A DNA stretch of 11,943 nt, from contig JAKEHC010000199.1 of NCBI GenBank assembly GCA_022615255.1, forward strand, positions 1 to 11,943, given 5' to 3'. Each line of letters opens with the position of its first letter. Within the stretch, counting starts at the first letter, position 1. The stretch comes from Candidatus Dadabacteria bacterium (GTDB lineage: Bacteria > Desulfobacterota_D > UBA1144 > Nemesobacterales > CSP1-2). This document shows positions 6,781 to 11,943 of the stretch, one piece after another. The notes beneath the pieces are model-generated. The model was not told the origin of the DNA and ran no database searches. It saw only the letters and a program-made list of their open reading frames with translations. Made by a program: the position numbers and the translations under genes.

Positions 6781-7464
6781 TTACCTGCTATTATGTTGAA
6801 CGGTAGAGTGAGATTCTATAATCTCTATCCCTCCGGGGATTTTAAATTTAAAAAGTGAGTCAGGAACCCCTTTATTAATTTTGATATCGGTTAACGAAAC
6901 CTTTGTTAGGTTTCCGAAGGGGTCATAAAGGTAGATATCCCTAACAAACATGCTTTTCTTATCAACTGCTATTATGACTTTATTGTAGTCTTCGTCACCT
7001 TCTTTTGGTATAAGATCGATCAAATAGTTTCCATTTTCGTCGAATTGGTTTTCTGTAGAAAACTTTGCAATAAATTGTTCTTTTATTTTTCCTAGCCCCG
7101 AAAGAAATGTGGTTGTTGTAGGTGTATCCATAACTCGATCTACTGGCGACTTAATGGCTTGTTTTTCTTGATAATTGTAGAACCAAAGCGTAATGCCGTC
7201 GGAAACAATCTCATCTTTAGCCGGTCTATAATAATTCCATCTCATCTTTCCTGGTTTTTTAAACCATACCTCGCCGTCTGACTTCTGAACTTTATCGAGT
7301 GCTTTTACAGTCGCTTCTTGTGTGAATTTGGCATGAAAATCGTTGATCTTTTCATAATTCGCTTGTACCCCAGTAACTATTTCGTCTAGTTGCTTATCTT
7401 GAGCTACAGAGGCTGTAAATGATATTAATATAAAGAAAACAAGACTATATATGATATTTTTCAA
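6781..7464 (-). CDS. lolA: LolA, periplasmic outer-membrane lipoprotein carrier
   Basis: LolA takes lipoproteins from the inner-membrane LolCDE complex across the periplasm to the outer membrane. The 227-aa protein starts with a signal peptide (hydrophobic 4-20, probable cleavage ASVA/QD after 21). The mature part follows the family pattern: an N-terminal helix with IVTGVQANYEKINDFHAKFTQ (read as two adjoining parts), GEVWFKKPGKMRWNYYRP (about 64-81), ISDG-like VSDGITLWFYNYQEKQA, and a C-terminal strand IDLIPKEGDEDYNK. The start codon is TTG (7464-7462); no other start would keep the signal peptide, and the TTG overlaps the ftsK stop as TTGA, so the two are translationally coupled. ftsK-lolA adjacency is also seen in E. 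coli. Its presence shows the organism has an outer membrane. Confidence 0.9.
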   Translation of the reverse strand: MKNIIYSLVFFILISFTASVAQDKQLDEIVTGVQANYEKINDFHAKFTQEATVKALDKVQKSDGEVWFKKPGKMRWNYYRPAKDEIVSDGITLWFYNYQEKQAIKSPVDRVMDTPTTTTFLSGLGKIKEQFIAKFSTENQFDENGNYLIDLIPKEGDEDYNKVIIAVDKKSMFVRDIYLYDPFGNLTKVSLTDIKINKGVPDSLFKFKIPGGIEIIESHSTVQHNSR

Positions 7465-9713
7465 TTTCTCTGCCTTTGACTTACTTTTGCTAAATCTATG
7501 TAAACCTCTCTAGGTTTTCCCGCAATCTCCTGAGGACCTACAACCCCTTCTTTCTCCATTATCTCGACGATTCTAGCCGCTCTATTATACCCGATTTTGA
7601 GCTTCCTTTGAAGCATCGAGATTGATGCCTGACGCGTCTCCGCTATTATTCTAAGGGCTTCATAATATAGGTCATCCTTCTCGCTTTCAAGGTCTTGTGG
7701 AGCCTCCGTTTCTTCTAACTTAGTGATGTCTTTATTGTATTCGGGTAGTCCTTGAGATTTTAAATATTCGGCAATTCTGTCCCTTTCCCCATCAGATATT
7801 AATGCGCCTTGAATTCTGATTAACTTCGAGGTCCCGGGCTGAAGTAATAGCATGTCTCCTTTCCCAAGAAGCTGCTCTGCTCCTGTGTTATCAAGTATGA
7901 TACGGGAATCAATTCTAGATGATACTAGAAAGGAAATTCTTGCCGGGAAGTTTGCTTTGATAAGTCCGGCAACTATATCAACTGACGGCCGCTGTGTGGC
8001 AACGATAAGGTGTATGCCTGCAGCCCGTGCCATCTGAGAAAGCCTTGTTATTGATTCCTCTACCTCGCGCGGAGCAACCATCATCAAATCTGCAAGCTCA
8101 TCCATAACGATTACTATGTATGGAAGCCACTTCTCCCATTTGTCTTTAGAATCCAGCTTTTCAATCCTTCTGTTGTAGCTCTCTATATCTCTTACACCCT
8201 CTTCAGAAAGCAGCCTGTACCTTTGTTCCATTTCCCTTACTGCCCACCTTAGTGCAGCGGCAGATTCTTTTGGGTTTATAACTACCGGGTGAAGAAGGTG
8301 AGGAATATCTTCGTAAACCGAAAGCTCAAGCATCTTTGGATCAATCATTATAAACTTTAGCACGTAGGGGCTGGCTTTATAAAGCATGCTAGCCATGACC
8401 GTATGAAGGAGCACGCTTTTTCCAGAGCCTGTAGTGCCCGCAATCATAAGATGAGGGGCTTTCCTTAGATCCATGTAAAAGGGCTTTCCGGATATATCTT
8501 TCCCTAACGCCAGTGTAAGTATAGATTTACTTTTCACGAATTCCTGGTCTTCAAGAAGTTCCCTAAGAACAACCGTTTCCCTCCTATCATTTGGAACCTC
8601 GATGCCGACGACGTCTTTTCCTGGTATTGGGGCTATAATCCTTATACTAAGCGCGCTGAGCCCCATTGCGAGATCGCCGGAGAGGGATGCAATTTTATTA
8701 ATTTTTATCCCGGGTGATGGCTTATACTCAAACATTGTGATGACCGGACCCGGTCTTATTTCGGTAACCTTTCCTGAAACTCCGAAATCGGCTAGCTTCT
8801 CCTCAATCAATTTTGCTTTTTCGTAAACTGTATCTTTGTCAATCTTGATTTCTATTTCTTTCTTTGGATCAAGCAGATCTGTGGGTGGGGGTTTAAAATT
8901 TGCGTGCTCTATTGATCTTAATACAATTTTATCTCCTGGTTTTTCCTTTTGTTGCTCAATTATAATTGGAGGAAGAGTTGTAGATTCCAGTTTTGGGGGA
9001 GGTTCTTCTTCCACTGCTTGCTTAACTGGTTTTACTTTCTTTTGAGTAGGCACTTTACTGATCTTTGGCTTTGGTCTTGAGAAGAAGTCGTAGAGATTTT
9101 CAATTATTACCTCTAATTGACGAAGCATAAACCTTAATGCGGATGTGATTAATTCTGCACCAAAGGTTAGAACCTTTCCTAATGATCCTAAGCCATATAA
9201 AGTCTGAGAAAGGCTCAAGTTCATCATTATTATTAAACTTATGAGAAGGATTATGGTTACAATTATGTATGAGCCAAAAGTACCTGCTATCTTGTCTCTA
9301 AGTAGGGTAGAAAGAAGATCGCCTAACCATCCCCCTGGCGGGGAATATCCGAGAATATCCTTGCTTTTAAAGATAAGCCCAAGGAAAGTAGTCGCTGCAA
9401 AAAGGAAAATAAATGCAGAAATTGCCTTTTGGTAAAGCCTGCTCCCTGTTTTATTGGTGAAAACCACTACAGCCGTATAAAACATAACAAGTGGAATTAC
9501 AAAAGAGCAGATTCCAAAGGTTTTTCCGAGCATACCGGAGATAAAGACGCCAATTGTCCCCATGGAGCCTTTAATATCAAGTCCGGACTTGGAGCTGTAA
9601 AATAGTAAGCTAAGGGAAGAAAATATGCCGAAGGTAAATAATATTGCAGCGATTATTTCTCTTGCTATAAAACTAGAGGATTCTTCTTTTGATTGACTTT
9701 TACTTTTAGGCAT
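7461..9713 (-). CDS. ftsK: FtsK/SpoIIIE DNA translocase
   Basis: FtsK is a septum-anchored hexameric motor that pumps the chromosome termini apart at division and activates XerCD at dif. The 750-aa protein has an N-terminal membrane domain with hydrophobic segments at about 18-40, 52-86, 97-116 and 145-165. A short Pro/Lys/Glu-rich linker follows (about 212-285), much shorter than in E. coli FtsK. The motor domain has Walker A GTTGSGKS at 426-433, Walker B IVIVMDE at 533-539, and motifs near ATQRPSVD (572-579) and SSRIDSRIILD (598-608). The C-terminal winged-helix gamma domain (about 681-740, with LQRKLKIGYNRAARIVEIME) reads the orienting KOPS sites. The start has AGGT about 5 bases upstream on the minus strand. 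All domains are present, so it should be functional. Confidence 0.96.
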   Translation of the reverse strand: MPKSKSQSKEESSSFIAREIIAAILFTFGIFSSLSLLFYSSKSGLDIKGSMGTIGVFISGMLGKTFGICSFVIPLVMFYTAVVVFTNKTGSRLYQKAISAFIFLFAATTFLGLIFKSKDILGYSPPGGWLGDLLSTLLRDKIAGTFGSYIIVTIILLISLIIMMNLSLSQTLYGLGSLGKVLTFGAELITSALRFMLRQLEVIIENLYDFFSRPKPKISKVPTQKKVKPVKQAVEEEPPPKLESTTLPPIIIEQQKEKPGDKIVLRSIEHANFKPPPTDLLDPKKEIEIKIDKDTVYEKAKLIEEKLADFGVSGKVTEIRPGPVITMFEYKPSPGIKINKIASLSGDLAMGLSALSIRIIAPIPGKDVVGIEVPNDRRETVVLRELLEDQEFVKSKSILTLALGKDISGKPFYMDLRKAPHLMIAGTTGSGKSVLLHTVMASMLYKASPYVLKFIMIDPKMLELSVYEDIPHLLHPVVINPKESAAALRWAVREMEQRYRLLSEEGVRDIESYNRRIEKLDSKDKWEKWLPYIVIVMDELADLMMVAPREVEESITRLSQMARAAGIHLIVATQRPSVDIVAGLIKANFPARISFLVSSRIDSRIILDNTGAEQLLGKGDMLLLQPGTSKLIRIQGALISDGERDRIAEYLKSQGLPEYNKDITKLEETEAPQDLESEKDDLYYEALRIIAETRQASISMLQRKLKIGYNRAARIVEIMEKEGVVGPQEIAGKPREVYIDLAKVSQRQRN

Positions 9714-10084
9714 TTCTACCTAATTTGTATAATGTTATCAATAAAATCCGTAACATGTTAGCGATACCTATAACTGCTCATATCATAAAACGTTTATCAA
9801 AAAATAGCGGAGTGAAAGGGGTTTGTCAAATTGTTAAAGACATAAGTAAAGTTGAAATATCGATAATGCTTTCGAAAGAAGATAATAGCCATCACTATTG
9901 GCACTAGTGTTTTTGTGCATAACTACACAGTTTCCACAGTGTAATATTCCACGATTAGACCTCTTTATTCTTCTTCATGATTCTTTTATTCATAACACCT
10001 TATAAAAATTAAAGATTAAAAATATCGAGTCTGCTGGTATAGATGTTGCTATACAACTAGGTAAAGCATGAGTTAGGTAAGGCA
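9714..10084. other. 371-bp divergent intergenic region (ftsK / beta-barrel gene)
   Basis: No convincing gene lies here; an open stretch 9725-9907 starting at TTG has no ribosome site. The region is AT-rich, especially 9985-10025, and should hold promoters for both flanking genes, though I find no strong -35/-10 pair. Close to ftsK, the hexamer ATGTTA or its complement occurs three times (9732-9737, 9751-9756, 9755-9760), the last two forming the palindrome TAACATGTTA. Further on are the palindromes CTTTCGAAAG (9869-9878) and CACTAGTG (9902-9909), TACAC facing GTGTA (9924-9928, 9939-9943), and a direct repeat TTCCAC (9932, 9947). TGTGCATAA at 9914-9922 matches a DnaA-box consensus on the minus strand, but a single match is expected by chance. 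Confidence 0.5.
10037..10054. promoter_or_regulatory. Inverted repeat upstream of the beta-barrel gene (candidate operator)
   Basis: GTATAG (10037-10042) and CTATAC (10049-10054) are perfect complements separated by ATGTTG, an 18-bp dyad ending 30 bp before the ATG. Both arms contain -10-like sequences (TATAGA preceded by TGG, and TATACA), so it may overlap a promoter and serve as an operator. It could also form a 6-bp hairpin in the leader. Confidence 0.4.
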
Positions 10085-10663
10085 ATGAGAGGTTTATTTG
10101 TACATGCATTTATAATAGCAGGGATTATGGTTGGTGGGTCAAGCTCATTTGCTGTAGCAAAGCAATACTCAAAGCACACGTCTTCTACATCAACTGGGGT
10201 TACAGAGGTTTCTTACCTAGGCAGCTCTTATAACGCGTTTTTCCTACCTAATAATGAGGCATATAGTAACGGGGGAGCTATTATCCATTTCTCTCGTAGC
10301 GTACAGGTTATGGATACGATGCTAAACCCCGTCTTTATCAATATGTTAGAAAAGAATTACTTGCTATATAGTTTCTATTTCTATGAAACTTACATATATA
10401 ACACTGAATGGAGAGTTAGGGAGGATAACGACAGCAACGTTGCGGTCTTGGACTATAGCCGCCGAATTGGACCTGATACGATGCTTCTTATAGGCTTCGT
10501 GCATAAGCAGAAGCTAAAAAAGAGCAAGATTGCCAAAACTGTCGGGTTAGGTATTCATCACCAATTGACACCGTTAATAGTATGTGGGATAGGTACTGGT
10601 GTAGGTATTGACAAAGAATTCACGGACTTCCGTGTCACGGCGGGTATCCAGTTTTCATTCTGA
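10085..10663 (+). CDS. Secreted protein, predicted small outer-membrane beta-barrel
   Basis: I do not recognise a specific family. The 192-aa product has a signal peptide (MRGL, hydrophobic 4-18, probable cleavage AVA/KQ after 25). The mature part of about 167 residues alternates polar and hydrophobic residues and is rich in aromatic residues (for example YLLYSFYFYETYIYNTEW across 92-109). It closes with FRVTAGIQFSF. A final strand ending in Phe is the usual recognition signal for the BAM outer-membrane assembly machinery, and the length would fit an eight-stranded barrel. There are no C-terminal OmpA-type peptidoglycan-binding motifs. AGGT at 10075-10078 lies 6 bases before the ATG. It is divergent from ftsK and converges on pyrD with a 67-bp gap, so it is probably transcribed alone. 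Outer-membrane location is inferred; function is unknown. Confidence 0.75.
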   Translation: MRGLFVHAFIIAGIMVGGSSSFAVAKQYSKHTSSTSTGVTEVSYLGSSYNAFFLPNNEAYSNGGAIIHFSRSVQVMDTMLNPVFINMLEKNYLLYSFYFYETYIYNTEWRVREDNDSNVAVLDYSRRIGPDTMLLIGFVHKQKLKKSKIAKTVGLGIHHQLTPLIVCGIGTGVGIDKEFTDFRVTAGIQFSF

Positions 10664-10730
10664 TGAAGAATAATCTAAGGAATCGAGTTAACCAGCTATT
10701 TTCGCATGAGATAAATAATCCAAATTTCCG

Positions 10731-11801
10731 CTATCTCCTATCAGAACCTATGGCTTCACTTATATGGTTAAATCCATCTTTGCTTAAAAGATTGAGTATT
10801 TCTTCATTGATTCTCTTGACTAGTGAGGGACCATGAAATATTAGCGCTGTGTAAATCTGAACCAAAGATGCGCCTGCTTTAATTCTCCTATAAGCCTCGA
10901 CTCCTGAATCTATACCTCCAACACTGATAAATAAAGTTTTTCCATAAAGCTCTTTAGCGATCTCGTCAAAGGTATGAAAACTCTTATCTTTGATCGCTCT
11001 TCCGCTTATACCTCCAATCTTCTTGGCATTTGGAAGAAGCGTATATTCTACACTCGTATTAGTGGCGATTATCCCAGATGCTCCATATTGAACAGCGATT
11101 GAAGATAGACTAACAGCTTCGGAGGCTTCAATATCAGGGGAGATTTTTAGAAAAACAGGTTTTGAGGTGACCTGTTTAGCGATGCTGAAAAGTGATTTAA
11201 TAAAGACCTCGTTTTGAAGCTCTCTTAAACCGGGCGTGTTGGGAGAGGATATATTTATGACTAAATAGTCACAAAAATCTTTAAATCCCTCGATTAAATT
11301 TGTGTAATCTTCTATCGCTTTATCATCTCTAGTCGTTCTGTTTTTCCCTATATTGACACCTATAGGTAAAGTAAACGGATAAACCTTGCGAAGTCTTTTC
11401 TGGATAGACACCATTCCATCGTTATTAAATCCCATTGAGTTTTCCAGGCTTTCTTCTTTGGGAAACCTGAAAAGCCTTGGCTTTGGGTTTCCTGATTGAG
11501 GTTCTGGTGTTACTGTACCAACTTCCACAAAACCAAAGCCTAACGCGGGCATTGTCTCTATTATAGTCGCATTTTTATCAAAACCCGCTGCTAAACCAAC
11601 GGGGTTTAGAAATTCTCTCCCAAAGATATTTTGCTTGAGGCTGTGGTTGGTAATAAAGTTTTTTCTTTTGATAAGGCTGAGACAGAAAGGAATATGCTTT
11701 GCCTTTCTTAAAACAAATTCTGATACATCATGAGATGATTCCGGGTCTAATTTGAAGAGATATTTTTTTAAAGATTGATAGTGGAACATCTCTCTTTTCA
11801 T
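10731..11801 (-). CDS. pyrD: Dihydroorotate dehydrogenase, quinone-dependent (class 2)
   Basis: PyrD oxidises dihydroorotate to orotate in pyrimidine synthesis, passing electrons through FMN to membrane quinone. The 356-aa TIM-barrel protein has the class 2 N-terminal helices (LFKLDPESSH at about 15-24), thought to dock on the membrane. It also has GLAAGFDKN (69-77), EVGTVTPEPQSGNPKPR (93-109), and SMGFNNDG (122-129) with the conserved Asn pair. NISSPNTPGLR (183-193) has Ser186 at the catalytic-base position, where class 1 enzymes have Cys. LKISPD (218-223), TNTS (247-250) and FISVGGI (291-297) complete the FMN site. Start is ambiguous: ATG at 11801, or ATG at 11789, whose product begins like E. 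coli PyrD; both have weak ribosome sites. Transcribed alone, convergent with the beta-barrel gene. Confidence 0.95.
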   Translation of the reverse strand: MKREMFHYQSLKKYLFKLDPESSHDVSEFVLRKAKHIPFCLSLIKRKNFITNHSLKQNIFGREFLNPVGLAAGFDKNATIIETMPALGFGFVEVGTVTPEPQSGNPKPRLFRFPKEESLENSMGFNNDGMVSIQKRLRKVYPFTLPIGVNIGKNRTTRDDKAIEDYTNLIEGFKDFCDYLVINISSPNTPGLRELQNEVFIKSLFSIAKQVTSKPVFLKISPDIEASEAVSLSSIAVQYGASGIIATNTSVEYTLLPNAKKIGGISGRAIKDKSFHTFDEIAKELYGKTLFISVGGIDSGVEAYRRIKAGASLVQIYTALIFHGPSLVKRINEEILNLLSKDGFNHISEAIGSDRR

Positions 11802-11819
11802 CTAACTTTATAGCTTAAT

Positions 11820-11833
11820 GCTTTATATAAAGC
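11820..11833. repeat. Perfect 14-bp palindrome upstream of pyrD
   Basis: GCTTTATATAAAGC is fully self-complementary and lies 19 bp before the upstream pyrD ATG, inside the presumed promoter/leader. Its centre is TATA-like and could be part of a -10 region; as RNA it could form a small hairpin. The rest of 11834-11943 is AT-rich and shows no gene I can support. Confidence 0.35.
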
Positions 11834-11943
11834 TAACGCATATATCTTTTGCTTAAGAACAACTTCCGAAAGGTAATGGTGTTAACCTGCAGTTTATTAT
11901 ATAGGGAAGCTGTGGATTAAGTCTATTCAAGGAAAATCAAAAC

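Noticed and set aside
9725..9907. 60-codon open frame between ftsK and the barrel gene
   Set aside because: It starts with TTG, lacks a Shine-Dalgarno, has no recognisable protein pattern and sits in the divergent promoter region.
9914..9922. TGTGCATAA, matching the DnaA-box consensus TTATNCACA on the minus strand, near an AT-rich stretch (possible replication origin)
   Set aside because: Only one exact match is present, and one 9-mer match with an N is roughly expected by chance in about 12 kb on two strands. No dnaA, dnaN, gidA or box cluster is nearby.
1..11943. CRISPR array, tRNA/rRNA genes, transposase or phage genes
   Set aside because: No regularly spaced repeats, no tRNA-like cloverleaf in the gaps, and no mobile-element protein motifs were found on reading both strands.

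Overview
The window (11,943 bp, AT-rich) looks like a chromosomal housekeeping segment of a Gram-negative, outer-membrane-bearing bacterium. The outer membrane is implied by LolA and by a predicted outer-membrane beta-barrel protein. Quinone-linked respiration is implied by complex I subunits and a quinone-type dihydroorotate dehydrogenase. I cannot fix the phylum. The split nuo operon and the mix of families would fit a Desulfobacterota-like or candidate-phylum bacterium, but that is inference. I see no phage, plasmid, IS or CRISPR signature, and no rRNA or tRNA.

Layout. Positions 1-446 hold the 3' part of pdxA (vitamin B6 synthesis). It meets a class III (SIRT5/CobB-type) sirtuin gene tail to tail, and the two stop codons share the tetranucleotide CTAG. 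A 139-aa protein of no recognised family follows at 1464-1883, behind a near-consensus sigma70-type promoter and a strong Shine-Dalgarno. Next come a membrane-anchored M28 zinc peptidase (2144-3193) and an SRAP/YedK/HMCES-family protein (3291-3998). From 4178 to 6747 there is a tightly packed nuoA-B-C-D operon with overlapping genes. Its promoter region contains a perfect -35 box inside a 7-bp inverted repeat.

On the minus strand, ftsK and lolA (9713 to 6781) form an overlapping pair that converges on nuoD. A 371-bp intergenic region with several small palindromes separates ftsK from a divergent gene for a small secreted beta-barrel-like protein (10085-10663). The class 2 pyrD gene (11801-10731, minus) converges on that gene.

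How the parts fit. NuoABCD form much of the connecting, quinone-reducing part of complex I, and PyrD delivers electrons to the same quinone pool. FtsK and LolA act in chromosome segregation at division and in outer-membrane lipoprotein transport. The barrel-like protein would sit in the outer membrane.

The most notable observation is in the SRAP protein. The catalytic Cys2, which forms the DNA-protein crosslink with abasic sites in YedK/HMCES, is replaced by proline, while the other active-site residues (Asn, Arg, Glu, His) are intact. An N-terminal proline is the Schiff-base nucleophile used by the unrelated Fpg/Nei DNA glycosylases, so this could be an SRAP enzyme with altered abasic-site chemistry.
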